From the NCBI GenBank assembly GCA_005954745.1, contig CP040678.1, positions 1,178,001 through 1,242,000 on the forward strand: DNA of 64,000 nt. Reading direction: 5' to 3'. Source of the stretch: Halostella pelagica. Its GTDB lineage: Archaea; Halobacteriota; Halobacteria; Halobacteriales; Natronoarchaeaceae. The first letter of the stretch is position 1, and each line of letters opens with the position of its first letter. A program made the translations under genes and the position numbers. Positions 51,985 through 60,561 of the stretch are shown piece by piece. Below the pieces are notes generated by a model. That model saw only the letters and a program-made list of their open reading frames with translations. It did no database searches and was not told the DNA's origin.

Positions 51985-52725
51985 ATGACCGACAACTCAC
52001 CGACCACGACCGACGAATCGACCGACAAACGCGCCGTCGTCCTCGCCTCCGGCGGCATGGATAGCGCCACCGCCGCGTACGTAGCGCTGGAGCGCGGATA
52101 CGACCTCTACCTCCTGCACACCTCATACGGACAGCAGACGGAAGACAGGGAGCTAGAGTGTGCGCGTAAACTGGCGGAGACGACCGACGCCGCGGACTTT
52201 CTCCACGTCGAGACGGGCCACCTCTCGCAGATCGGCGCGTCGAGTCTCACCGACGAGGAGATGGCCGTCGCCGACGCGGACCTCGGAGACGACGAGGTTC
52301 CGTCGTCGTACGTCCCGTTCCGCAACGCCAACCTGCTGTCGATGGCCGTCTCCTACGCGGAGGCGAACGACTGCGACGCCGTCTTCATCGGCGCGCACAG
52401 CGAGGACTTCTCGGGCTACCCCGACTGTCGGCCCGAGTTCTTCGACGCCTTCCAGAGCGTGGTCGACGTGGGGACGAAATCCGAGACGAGCATCGACCTC
52501 GTCGCGCCGTTCGTCGAATGGTCAAAGACAGACATCGCCGAACGCGGCGTCTCGCTCGACGTTCCCTACGCGTACACCTGGAGTTGCTACCGCGATAACG
52601 AACCCGCCTGCGGCACCTGTGACGCCTGCGCGTACCGCTTGCAGGCGTTCCAGCGTGTCGGCGTCCGCGACCCTATCGAGTACGCCGAACGGCCGGACTA
52701 CGCCGACGGGCCTCCCCGTTCGTAG
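51985..52725 (+). CDS. queC: 7-cyano-7-deazaguanine (preQ0) synthase
   Basis: ATP-dependent enzyme converting the carboxylate to preQ0, completing the set with queD and queE. It has 246 residues with PP-loop SGGMDS (22-27), HTSYGQQTEDRE, and zinc ligands Cys201, Cys209, Cys212, Cys215 (ACGTCDAC). The ATG at 51985 is preferred over an in-frame TTG at 51967. preQ0 would be inserted in tRNA by archaeal TGT and modified to archaeosine; those genes are not here. Confidence 0.96.
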   Translation: MTDNSPTTTDESTDKRAVVLASGGMDSATAAYVALERGYDLYLLHTSYGQQTEDRELECARKLAETTDAADFLHVETGHLSQIGASSLTDEEMAVADADLGDDEVPSSYVPFRNANLLSMAVSYAEANDCDAVFIGAHSEDFSGYPDCRPEFFDAFQSVVDVGTKSETSIDLVAPFVEWSKTDIAERGVSLDVPYAYTWSCYRDNEPACGTCDACAYRLQAFQRVGVRDPIEYAERPDYADGPPRS

Positions 52726-52740
52726 ACCACTCTCCGACCA

Positions 52741-53640
52741 CTACGACGTGGGCTTGCCATCCCTCGCGGTCGTCGTCACGTAGATACCGCCGAGGACGAC
52801 GGCACCGGCGACGACCGTCGTGGCAGAGGGGACCTCCGCGAGCAACACCAGCGCGAGCAGCGTACTCCCGACGGGTTCACCGAGCAGAGAGACGCTGACG
52901 ACGCTCGATTCGACGTGTTCGAGCGCCCAGTTTATCACCGTGTGGCCGAACACGCCCGGGCCGATAGCCATGCCGAGAAAGAGCGCCCACTCCCGGGGCG
53001 GGTAATCGAACAGGGGGTACCCGTTCGCGACGACGAAGCCGAGCAGAACGACGGCACAGGCCGCATAGACGACGGTGACGTAGGGGAAGAGCCGAACGCG
53101 CTGACGGATCGACCGGCCCGCGAGGACGTAGCCCGCTGCCATCACGCCGCCGAGGACAGCAAGCGCGTTACCGAGGACCAATCGACCCGTCGTCGCGGGC
53201 GATCCGGCGTCGCCGAGCGTCATGACGGCCATGCCGACGACAGCTATCACGATGCCTGCGACGGTGCGGTGAGTCACACGCTCGTCGAGAAGGAGATACG
53301 CTCCGACGGCGACGAACAGTGGTTGTAACTGGACGAGCGTCACAGACGCCGCGACGCTCGTGTGATTCAGACTCTCGAACCACGCCGCGAAGTGGACGGC
53401 GAGCGCGACGCCCGCAACCACAGCGGCGGCGGCGTCTCTGCCCGAAAACCGCCGAAAGTCACCGGGGTTCCGGACGGCGGCGACCGGTGCCACGAGGGCC
53501 GTCGTGAAGAGGACGCGGTAGAACGCTTTGATCCCGCTCGGTGCGACGCTCCAGCGGACGAAGATAGCGCTCGTGCTGACGGCGAGTACGGCGACGACGA
53601 GCGCTCCCAGCGGCGAGACGCGACTGCCGATCCCTCTCAT
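52741..53640 (-). CDS. EamA/DMT-family transporter
   Basis: A 299-residue inner-membrane transporter with ten predicted helices in two EamA repeats: AVSTSAIFVRWSVAPSGIKAF and FALVV-like helices in the first, AIGPGVFGHTVINWALEHVE with VVSVSLLGEPVGSTLLALVL in the second. Substrate unknown (drug/metabolite type). ATG 53640 was chosen because it starts just before helix 1; an ATG at 53712 would add 24 basic residues. It converges on queC. Confidence 0.88.
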   Translation of the reverse strand: MRGIGSRVSPLGALVVAVLAVSTSAIFVRWSVAPSGIKAFYRVLFTTALVAPVAAVRNPGDFRRFSGRDAAAAVVAGVALAVHFAAWFESLNHTSVAASVTLVQLQPLFVAVGAYLLLDERVTHRTVAGIVIAVVGMAVMTLGDAGSPATTGRLVLGNALAVLGGVMAAGYVLAGRSIRQRVRLFPYVTVVYAACAVVLLGFVVANGYPLFDYPPREWALFLGMAIGPGVFGHTVINWALEHVESSVVSVSLLGEPVGSTLLALVLLAEVPSATTVVAGAVVLGGIYVTTTARDGKPTS

Positions 53641-53794
53641 CACCCGAACGTTCCTTCCTCGCCGCTTGGTCGTTACGGTCTCGGATAACTGACACTGACG
53701 GACGGGCGTCATCGAAGGCCCTCGCGAGGGCGTTTCCAAGAAGTGGTTGAAACGCTCCCGTCCGACAGTGTGAACCCTCGGCCGCGAACGTCCC

Positions 53795-54340
53795 TCACTC
53801 CGGCGTGTCGAAGTCGTGGAACGGTTCGCCTGCTTCCTTGCTGAGAATATCGACCGCCGCCACCGCACCGTCGCCGGCCGAGATGACGGCCTCCATCTTC
53901 TGGCCGCGTATCATACGCCCCGCCGCGTAGGCGTCGTCGATAGTCGTCTCGTTGTCGTTGTCGGTGACGACCGTGCCGTCGTCGTTCACGCCGCAACCGA
54001 GTCCTTCGGCCAGTTCCACCGAGTCGCCCGCCGCGATGACGACGTAGTCCGCGTTGTACTCCCCGTCCTCCGTTCGAAGCGAGAACCCCGCTTCCGTCTC
54101 TTCGACGGCCGTCACCTCGGCCTGCTGTCGGTCCGCCTCGAAATCGTCGACCTGACCCCGAGCGACCTCCATGAACTCCGATCCCCCTATCTCCTCGATA
54201 CCAAGATAGTTGTACAGGTGGGCCTTGTGCATCCACGTCTCGTCAGTGTCGAACACGACGGTGTCGAGGCCGTTTTTCGCCGTGAAAAGCGCAGCGCTCA
54301 ATCCTGCCGGTCCTCCGCCGATAACTGCTACGTCGACCAT
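53795..54340 (-). CDS. Short FAD-binding oxidoreductase (thioredoxin reductase-like, no CxxC)
   Basis: A 181-residue protein starting VDVAVIGGGPAGLSAALFTAK, the FAD dinucleotide fold of the thioredoxin-reductase family, and ending with an FAD-closing motif DDAYAAGRMIRGQKMEAVIS and AGDGAVAAVDILS. The NAD(P)H domain and redox CxxC of true thioredoxin reductases are absent, so it is about half the usual size. It may be a stand-alone flavoprotein whose partner is elsewhere. The frame extends upstream to 54583 without family likeness; ATG 54340 is used. Confidence 0.8.
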   Translation of the reverse strand: MVDVAVIGGGPAGLSAALFTAKNGLDTVVFDTDETWMHKAHLYNYLGIEEIGGSEFMEVARGQVDDFEADRQQAEVTAVEETEAGFSLRTEDGEYNADYVVIAAGDSVELAEGLGCGVNDDGTVVTDNDNETTIDDAYAAGRMIRGQKMEAVISAGDGAVAAVDILSKEAGEPFHDFDTPE

Positions 54341-54387
54341 ATCGGATCCGTCAACGCTCACGTCGATAATGCTTTCCTCGGGTTTCG

Positions 54388-55227
54388 CTACGACAGATCG
54401 TTTTCCAGTTCCGCTAATTGCGATCCGACGCTGTCCCAGGCGGCGTCGGCGACGACGGTCGTGTGAGTTCTCACCGCGGTGGCTTGCGCGAAGTTGTCCG
54501 TCCCGTTCGAGAAGGTGTCGGGAACGGTCCCCGACCCCGGCCAGGCCGTGTCCGAACAGGAGTCTCGGAAGGGACCGTCGCACTCCTCGCCGACGTACCG
54601 AACGTAGGCGGTCGACATCGGAGAGACGTTCGTGTAAACGCCCGCCTCTCCCCGGTCGCGAGAGACGTAGGTCACTTCGCCATCGGCGTGGTCGGCACCG
54701 AGCGCGTGGAGCACCTCGTGGATGATCAGGTTCGCGGCGACGCGGTTCCCGTCCCAGAACCGCGCGGCGCCGACGTTCGCCACGGTCGCCCCGTCAGCGT
54801 CGGCGGTCACCCGGTCGATCCGGTGGCCGTAGCCGTTATCAAACTGCCAGGAACCGCGCAGCAGGAACGCGTGGATCCCCGGCCCGTCAGTATCGCCTTC
54901 GGGGATACCCTCCCACTCGGACTCCAGATGAGTCCGGTCGGTCGACCAGTCCGACTCGGCCGTTATCGTCCACGATAGCGAGAACTCATCGAATCGCTCG
55001 TTGAACTGCCGAGACAGGAGTGTCGCCGCCCTTGACGCGCACTCGATGTCCTCGCTCGTACAGTCCTCGTGGACGTGCAGGTGCAGTGTGAGCGTCTGTT
55101 CGGCCGCATCAGTCGTCGCTCCTGCTGCGTGGGCGAACGGTCCTGCCGCCACGGCCGTCCCGAGGGCAGCGAGCATCGTCCGTCGGCGCGTTTCAGATCC
55201 GCCTCCGTGTTGCTTCCGTTCGGTCAT
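54388..55227 (-). CDS. Tat-exported metzincin-like zinc metalloprotease
   Basis: A 279-residue secreted protein, not recognised as a named family. The Tat signal is TRRRTMLAALGTAVAAGP with a likely cleavage near AHAAGA. The catalytic zinc motif HEVLHALGADH (residues 170-180) is a perfect metzincin H-E-x2-H-x2-G-x2-H, and SPMSTAYV (Met204) suits the downstream Met-turn. Two Cys at the end (EECDGPFRDSC) may form a disulfide. It is probably an extracellular peptidase. The start is three bases after the SRPBCC gene stop, so both are cotranscribed. Confidence 0.75.
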   Translation of the reverse strand: MTERKQHGGGSETRRRTMLAALGTAVAAGPFAHAAGATTDAAEQTLTLHLHVHEDCTSEDIECASRAATLLSRQFNERFDEFSLSWTITAESDWSTDRTHLESEWEGIPEGDTDGPGIHAFLLRGSWQFDNGYGHRIDRVTADADGATVANVGAARFWDGNRVAANLIIHEVLHALGADHADGEVTYVSRDRGEAGVYTNVSPMSTAYVRYVGEECDGPFRDSCSDTAWPGSGTVPDTFSNGTDNFAQATAVRTHTTVVADAAWDSVGSQLAELENDLS

Positions 55228-55230
55228 TGC

Positions 55231-55713
55231 CTATCCTTCGAACTGCTCCTTCGTTTTCCGGTGTCGGAACCGAAACATCGGTTCGAACCCGACGATAGCA
55301 ACGGGACTTGCCGCATTCCCGAGGCTGCCGCCGGGCAGTCGATACTCCACGTTGTCGCTAACTATCGTTTCGCCCCCGTCCGCGAAAAACCGGTGAGTGT
55401 GTACCCAGCGGTCGAAGGGACCGTCCTCCATGGTGTCCCGGAACACCGCCGTTCCGTCACCGTACTCGCGTTCGACGATAACCGAGGTCCACGACTGCCG
55501 GGGACCGACGCCGAACGGTTGCATCGACAGGGAGATCGCCGCGCCGACCTCTAGCACGTCGGGGTCGAACTCCCCGTCCGGACCAGTGACTGAGTCCACG
55601 CGAAGGTTCAGGAAATCCGGGGTGAGCGCCTGGAGGCCCGAGACGTTCGAGTGAAAGTCCCACACCTCCGAAAGCGGCGCGCCGACCCGGGTTTCGCGCT
55701 GATAAACGGCCAT
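55231..55713 (-). CDS. SRPBCC family protein (cyclase/dehydrase-like)
   Basis: A 160-residue START-like protein: ETRVGAPLSEVWDFHSNVSG, LEVGAAISLSMQPFGVGPRQ and FDRWVHTHRFFADGGETIVS correspond to the N-terminal strand-helix, central strands and turn of the fold. Ligand unknown. TATA-like GTTATACTCG (55735-55743) is about 26 bases before the ATG, fitting leaderless transcription of this gene together with the protease. Confidence 0.82.
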   Translation of the reverse strand: MAVYQRETRVGAPLSEVWDFHSNVSGLQALTPDFLNLRVDSVTGPDGEFDPDVLEVGAAISLSMQPFGVGPRQSWTSVIVEREYGDGTAVFRDTMEDGPFDRWVHTHRFFADGGETIVSDNVEYRLPGGSLGNAASPVAIVGFEPMFRFRHRKTKEQFEG

Positions 55714-55859
55714 GCACCATATTGGGTCGACGCGAGTATAACACCCGGGGGTCCGCGGAACTACCGTTCGTCAGATCGAGTAGCGCGTTTTACACGGGCG
55801 CAGGGACGTTCGCGCTCTCCGCGAGCACGTCGCGGCGTCTCGCCGAAAGAGAGCGTTCG

Positions 55860-56288
55860 TTACTTGAGGCGTTCTTGCAGAAACGACGGGTGAGCGGCGG
55901 TTACGCCGTCGATATCGAGGATAGATTCGCTGATGATCTCGCCGAGTTCGTCCCCGTCAGCGGCGCGGACTTCGGCCATAAGCATGTGGTCGCCGCTGGA
56001 GGTAAACAGCGCCTCGACCGCCGGCAGTCCCTTCAGGTTCTGGGTCGCTTCGACGTACCGCTCGCTCTCGACGTCGATGCCGACCATCGCGATGCTCTGA
56101 CTCGACAACTTCTTCGGGTCGATGTCGGCGGAGTAGCCGACGATAACGCCCTCGGATTCGAGTTTGTCGATGTACTTTCGGACCGTCGGTTTCGATACGT
56201 CGGCCCGGTTTGCTATCTCCGCGTAGGAGGCTTGCGCGTCTTCCTCCAGCACAGAGAGAATACGGTCTTCCGTGGACTGCGTACTCAT
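55860..56288 (-). CDS. Lrp/AsnC-family transcription regulator
   Basis: A 142-residue regulator: N-terminal HTH (ILSVLEEDAQASYAEIANRA then VSKPTVRKYIDKLESEGVI) and C-terminal RAM ligand-binding domain (SIAMVGIDVESERYVEATQN, LMAEVRAADGDELGEIISES). It would bind DNA as a dimer or octamer and sense an amino acid or related metabolite. It lies 161 bases from korB's end on the same strand, so control of the 2-oxoacid oxidoreductase genes is possible but not shown. The ATG at 56288 is set by the upstream TATA. Confidence 0.92.
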   Translation of the reverse strand: MSTQSTEDRILSVLEEDAQASYAEIANRADVSKPTVRKYIDKLESEGVIVGYSADIDPKKLSSQSIAMVGIDVESERYVEATQNLKGLPAVEALFTSSGDHMLMAEVRAADGDELGEIISESILDIDGVTAAHPSFLQERLK

Positions 56289-56290
56289 AA

Positions 56291-56321
56291 GGATATATTT
56301 TGCTCCGACGGAAAAATATCT
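56291..56321 (-). promoter_or_regulatory. AT-rich promoter of the Lrp-type gene
   Basis: Two AT-rich boxes occur: AGATATTTTTC (56311-56321), at the right distance for a leaderless start at 56288, and AAATATATCC (56291-56300) close to the ATG. The second could be an operator overlapping the initiation site, as autoregulated Lrp genes often have. Confidence 0.5.
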
Positions 56322-56449
56322 TTTGAACACGTAAACAGTCAGTGACCGAACCGGTTCGCGTACGTTGACGGTGGAAACGGACACTAGACGGGCCAGATGT
56401 GGAAAAATCGCGTCGGGGGTGAGTCAGCTTTCGGTCAGTGGCCGGCCGA

Positions 56450-57385
56450 TCACTTGTGGCGGTCGATCAGGTCCGCGCTCCGCTCCCACTCGTAGTCGTC
56501 GTCGAAGTACCGCTCCGCCAGCGGTTCCTCGGGCATCTCGCCTATGGCCCGCTTCTCCTCCTGATAGGAGGGGCGCTCGTCGTCGACGTAGAAGCGGCCG
56601 GTGAGAACCTCCCCCTCGTAGAGGGCGTCCTCCGCCTTGTACATCATCTCGGAGGCTTCGCGACGGTCGTGGATGTCGAAGTCGTACTCGTCGTTCTCCT
56701 GAATGTCGATGTACGGGACGTACTGCTTCGCGTCCTTGTTCCAGGTCGGACACTGGGTCAGGAAGTCGATATGCGCGAAGCCGTCGTGTTCGATGGCCTC
56801 CATGATGATCTCCTTGGCCTGGTTCGGGTTGACTGCGGCCGTCCGAGCGATGTAGGATGCCCCGGACGTCAGGCTCTGGGACAGCGGCCGGATCGGCGTC
56901 TTGGCGCTGCCCGAAGGCTGGGTCTTCGACTTGTGACCCTTCGGACTGGTGGGCGACGTCTGGCCCTTCGTCAGCCCGAATATCTCGTTATTGAACACGA
57001 TGTAGGTCATGTCGTGGTTCTCCCGGGCGGTGTGGACGAAGTGGTTCCCGCCGATACCGTAGCCGTCACCGTCACCGCCGGCGGCGATGACTTCGACGCC
57101 GGGATTCGCGAGTTTGGCCGCGCGAGCGACCGGGAGCGAACGGCCGTGGATCGTGTGGAAACCGTACGTTTCCAGGTAGCTGTTCAGCTTGCCGGAACAG
57201 CCGATCCCCGTCACCGTCAGTACTTCTTCCGGCGTTCGGCCGACTTCCGGAAGGGCTTGCTTCAACGCCTTGAGGACGCCGAAGTCGCCGCATCCCGGAC
57301 ACCAGGTCGGCTGCGGTTCGATACCGGGCGTGAATTCGTCTCGTTCGATGTCGCGTTCCTCACCGATTGCGTTGAATGCGCTCAT
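56450..57385 (-). CDS. korB: 2-oxoacid:ferredoxin oxidoreductase, beta subunit
   Basis: TPP-binding subunit (311 residues) of a pyruvate or 2-oxoglutarate:ferredoxin oxidoreductase. The cluster cysteines WCPGCGDFG near residue 28 and GIGCSGKLNSY near 60, plus the TPP motif GGDGDGYGIGGNHF followed by NNEIFGLTKGQTSPTS, are typical. It supplies reduced ferredoxin and acyl-CoA. The ATG follows the korA stop after two bases. Substrate (pyruvate versus 2-oxoglutarate) is not decided by sequence. Confidence 0.93.
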   Translation of the reverse strand: MSAFNAIGEERDIERDEFTPGIEPQPTWCPGCGDFGVLKALKQALPEVGRTPEEVLTVTGIGCSGKLNSYLETYGFHTIHGRSLPVARAAKLANPGVEVIAAGGDGDGYGIGGNHFVHTARENHDMTYIVFNNEIFGLTKGQTSPTSPKGHKSKTQPSGSAKTPIRPLSQSLTSGASYIARTAAVNPNQAKEIIMEAIEHDGFAHIDFLTQCPTWNKDAKQYVPYIDIQENDEYDFDIHDRREASEMMYKAEDALYEGEVLTGRFYVDDERPSYQEEKRAIGEMPEEPLAERYFDDDYEWERSADLIDRHK

Positions 57386-57387
57386 GA

Positions 57388-59283
57388 TTAGTCACCTGCC
57401 GCAGGTTCGATCCGGGTACCAGTCGCCAGGTTTTCGGTACTGTCGTCGATCTGGGCCTCGAAGCCCTTGACGACTTCGCCCGGTTCGAACGGGTTTCCGT
57501 TGTACTTGAGGAGGCTGGTCATCTTGTCGCCGTACAGTCCCAGTTCTTTCTGAGTCAGTCCGCGGAACTGGGCCGTCGCGTTCATCTCGACGACCAGCGC
57601 CTCCTCGACGCTCTCTAAGAACTCCGTCATCTCCTGTTCGGGGAACGGCATCATGTCACTGACACCGATAGATCTGACGGAGTGGCCCGCATCGTTCAGT
57701 CGGTCGACTGCTTCCTCGACAGCACCCTGCTGGCTCCCCCACGTGATGAGCCCGTATTCGGCGTCTTCCGGGCCGTAATACGTCTGCTGGGTTTCGTACT
57801 CCTCGTTTAGCTCCTCACGGATGGAATCGAGCTTCTGCATCCGCCTGTCCATCTGGTAGACGCGGTTTTCCGGGTCTTCGCTGATGTGTCCGGACTGATT
57901 GTGCTCGTTCCCCGTCGCGAGGTAGCGCCCGCCCTTCTGTCCCGGCAGGGACCGCGGGCTGACGCCGTTTTCGGTCTCGTGAAGGAAGCGGTGGAACTTG
58001 CCCGACTCGTCGTGAGCAGCTTCCGCGATCTCCTCTTCGGTCAGTACGCTCCCCGGGTCCGCGTTGGGCTCCCGGTCGAAGAAACTCGCCGGAAGATTCG
58101 TGTTCTCGCCGGAGAGCTTCTGGTCGAAGATGACGATAGACGGGATCTGGTAGTCGTACGCCATCTTGAACGCCATCCGCGTCTGGTCGTACGCCTCGCC
58201 GACGGTGCCCGGGGCGAAGACGACGCGGTTCGAGTCGCCCTGGCTGGAGTACAGGACGTGTTCGAGGTCACCCTGTTCCGGCTTGGTCGGCATCCCTGTC
58301 GACGGGCCAGCCCGCATCGCTTCGACGAGGACGACCGGCGTCTCGGTCATCTCGGCCAGGCCGAGCGGTTCGCTCATCAGCGCGAAGCCGCCACCCGACG
58401 ATCCGGACATCGACTTGACGCCGGCGTGGCTTGCGCCGACCGCGAGCGCTGCCGCCGCGATCTCGTCCTCGACCTGCTCTGAGATGCCGCCGAACTTCGG
58501 CAGGTTCTGGGACATGATAGTGAACACGTCTGTCCACGGCGTCATGGGGTAACCGGCGATAAACCGGCATCCCTCGTCCAGCGCACCGTAGGCGATGGAG
58601 TTCGACCCCGACAGCAGCACCTGTTCCTCGTCGTGGTCGCCGGTAGGCACGCGCAGGTCGTGTTCGAAGTCGTATTCGTCTTTGACCGTTTCGTAGGACT
58701 CCTGAAGGATCGTGAGGTTCGCCTCCAGGATGTCGCCGCCCATCGCGTCCTCCATCAGGTCCTCGATGTGTTCGAGGTCCATATCGAGCAACGCGGCGGT
58801 GGCACCGACACCGGCCGTGTTCCGCATAACCTCGCGGCCGTGTTCCTTGGCCAGTCCGCGCAGGTCGAGGTCGAACACGTGCCAGTTGTTCTCCTCGGCG
58901 CGCTCCTCGAAGTTCGGGATGTCCTCGGCGTCAAGCAGTCCCGAATCGTAGACGATGATGCCACCCTCGCGGAGTTCGTCGAGGTTCTCCGACAGCGGCT
59001 TCGTCTCCTCGTTGCCGTAGTACGCGTTCTCCTTCGGATTTCGAGCGAACGAGTCGCCCAGAGCCAGCAGGAAGTTGTACCCGTCTCCGCGTGATTTCAC
59101 CTCGTGCTCGGCGGCACGGATCTCCACGTACGTGTGGCCGCCGCGGATACGCGAGGGGTAGTGGCGATGCGTGAATACGTGTAGCCCCGCTCGCATCAGG
59201 GCCTTCGCAAAGTTCTGACTCGTCGAGTCGATTCCGTCACCGGAACCTCCTGCGACGCGCCAGATGAGTTCGTTGTCAGTCAT
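57388..59283 (-). CDS. korA: 2-oxoacid:ferredoxin oxidoreductase, fused gamma-alpha subunit
   Basis: A 631-residue fusion: gamma domain about 1-190 (WRVAGGSGDGIDSTSQNFAK, YPSRIRGGHTYVEIR) and alpha domain about 205-610 (GYPMTPWTDVF, AGVKSMSGSSGGGFALMSE, WGSQQGAVEEAVDRL). It forms the enzyme with KorB for CoA-dependent oxidative decarboxylation. Reduced ferredoxin could feed NuoI in the NuoEFG-less complex I-like enzyme of the same window (inference). The start is taken at ATG 59283 rather than 59313 because the conserved core begins TDNELIWRV. Confidence 0.93.
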   Translation of the reverse strand: MTDNELIWRVAGGSGDGIDSTSQNFAKALMRAGLHVFTHRHYPSRIRGGHTYVEIRAAEHEVKSRGDGYNFLLALGDSFARNPKENAYYGNEETKPLSENLDELREGGIIVYDSGLLDAEDIPNFEERAEENNWHVFDLDLRGLAKEHGREVMRNTAGVGATAALLDMDLEHIEDLMEDAMGGDILEANLTILQESYETVKDEYDFEHDLRVPTGDHDEEQVLLSGSNSIAYGALDEGCRFIAGYPMTPWTDVFTIMSQNLPKFGGISEQVEDEIAAAALAVGASHAGVKSMSGSSGGGFALMSEPLGLAEMTETPVVLVEAMRAGPSTGMPTKPEQGDLEHVLYSSQGDSNRVVFAPGTVGEAYDQTRMAFKMAYDYQIPSIVIFDQKLSGENTNLPASFFDREPNADPGSVLTEEEIAEAAHDESGKFHRFLHETENGVSPRSLPGQKGGRYLATGNEHNQSGHISEDPENRVYQMDRRMQKLDSIREELNEEYETQQTYYGPEDAEYGLITWGSQQGAVEEAVDRLNDAGHSVRSIGVSDMMPFPEQEMTEFLESVEEALVVEMNATAQFRGLTQKELGLYGDKMTSLLKYNGNPFEPGEVVKGFEAQIDDSTENLATGTRIEPAAGD

Positions 59284-59441
59284 AGTTGTAGGTCCCGGGC
59301 CCGCGTGGGCCACGACTAGTTACTTTCTTGGCTACACCCGGACTAAAGGCTTTGCTATACATTAACAAGGAACTATTGTGAGGGATTGGCTAGAAATAGG
59401 ATTCACAATGATGAATGCACATAACACTGTGAATAGGACTG
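59284..59441. other. Transition from GC-rich backbone to AT-rich island
   Basis: After about 59330 base composition changes abruptly to AT-rich, marking one edge of the accessory island that extends to about 62095. ATTCACAATG (59401-59410) and CACTGTGAAT (59425-59434) form an imperfect inverted repeat just past the channel gene stop. No direct repeat or integrase gene was seen at the edge. Confidence 0.5.
59401..59434 (-). terminator. Possible stem-loop terminator after the channel gene
   Basis: Ten-base arms with one mismatch and a fourteen-base loop, starting eight bases after the channel gene TAA at 59442 and followed on the minus strand by CCTATTTCTAG. Confidence 0.35.
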
Positions 59442-60560
59442 TTACCATATGGCTCTCCTGCTTAAAACGAAAACAAGGAGTGCTAAGAATATACCACCAA
59501 TAAGTGACTCTATACCTGCGAAAATCCTAGTGAACTGATCGCCTGGAATATATCCCGGTGGAGTTAATGTTACAAATGACGCTAAACTAAAGTATAAGTG
59601 ACCGAATGTTAACGATAGTGACTCAGAAGTAAGTGGTTCACCATTGTATAGAATTTCCCCATGGTGCTTGAATATAATTGACCAGGATAAAATAACGGCT
59701 ACAGATAGAGAAATCACCCGCCACGGACTATCTCCATAGAGCATTATCCCTCTTGATGTTTCTGCCATAATTCTTTTCAGAGGATTTTCAAATAATTCAT
59801 AGCATTTTCGCCGCGCATGCTTCTCCTTTACATAATAGTAGCGAGCCTGAGTCGCTAAAGAATTCCGTCTAGAGGAATCCATTAATTCTCGGTAGACTCT
59901 TGCTGCTTTCCGGTATTCATCACTCTCTTCGTAGGAGGAGTGTTCATCAAATACTGTATCTTCGTTTATTCTTGCATTCTCTAGAACTATATTATATAGG
60001 TTTGAATTTGTGAATTCTGTATCACCTAATACTGAATCTCGGAAAATTGCGCCCTCTAAATTCGCACTCACGAAGCTAGTTCTTGCTGCCTGAGCCTGTG
60101 TAAGATTCGTATTTCTGAACGATGATCCATCGAATTCGGCAAGAAATAATCTAGAACCGCTCAGATCTGCTTTGTCAAATCTACAGTCATGAAATTTGCA
60201 CGAATACAAATCTTGGCCTGATAAATCTGCATTTGTGAAAAGAGAGCCATTAAAATTCCCTGAGGAAAGTTCGGTATCACTAAGATTAGCTCCGCCAAAG
60301 TTACAACACCGGAGCGTTTTATTACTCAGATCTATACCCTCTAAATCTCCTTCTTCTAAGTATGCGTAGTCAATTTTATCCTCTGACTTTGCTTCCTCTT
60401 CGAGAGTGGAAGTAGGCTTATCTCGTACAATAGCGTGCCAAATACATCGATCCTGTTTCCAAACATCTCGCGTACAGGATTCTCCTGACCCATGATCTGT
60501 TTCCCACCATCTCTCTACTTCGTTTGAGTTGGGTGAAAATCCACATTGGTCCCCATCCAT
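59442..60560 (-). CDS. Pentapeptide-repeat protein fused to an ion-channel-like membrane domain
   Basis: A 372-residue protein not recognised as a named gene. Residues about 75-200 are pentapeptide repeats of A(D/N)Lxx type (GGANLSDTELSSGNFNGSLF, NADLSGQDLY, KADLSGSRL), predicted to form a right-handed beta-helix. After a helical stretch, a C-terminal membrane part (about 285-372) has a helix, a re-entrant FASFVTLTPPGYIPG-like pore loop (SLASFVTLTPPGY) and the inner helix SLIGGIFLALLVFVLSRR, resembling two-helix potassium channels with a degenerate selectivity filter. The ATG at 60560 follows the 101-residue gene stop after one base. AT-rich codon use unlike neighbours. Confidence 0.75.
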   Translation of the reverse strand: MDGDQCGFSPNSNEVERWWETDHGSGESCTRDVWKQDRCIWHAIVRDKPTSTLEEEAKSEDKIDYAYLEEGDLEGIDLSNKTLRCCNFGGANLSDTELSSGNFNGSLFTNADLSGQDLYSCKFHDCRFDKADLSGSRLFLAEFDGSSFRNTNLTQAQAARTSFVSANLEGAIFRDSVLGDTEFTNSNLYNIVLENARINEDTVFDEHSSYEESDEYRKAARVYRELMDSSRRNSLATQARYYYVKEKHARRKCYELFENPLKRIMAETSRGIMLYGDSPWRVISLSVAVILSWSIIFKHHGEILYNGEPLTSESLSLTFGHLYFSLASFVTLTPPGYIPGDQFTRIFAGIESLIGGIFLALLVFVLSRRAIW

Positions 60561-60561
60561 G

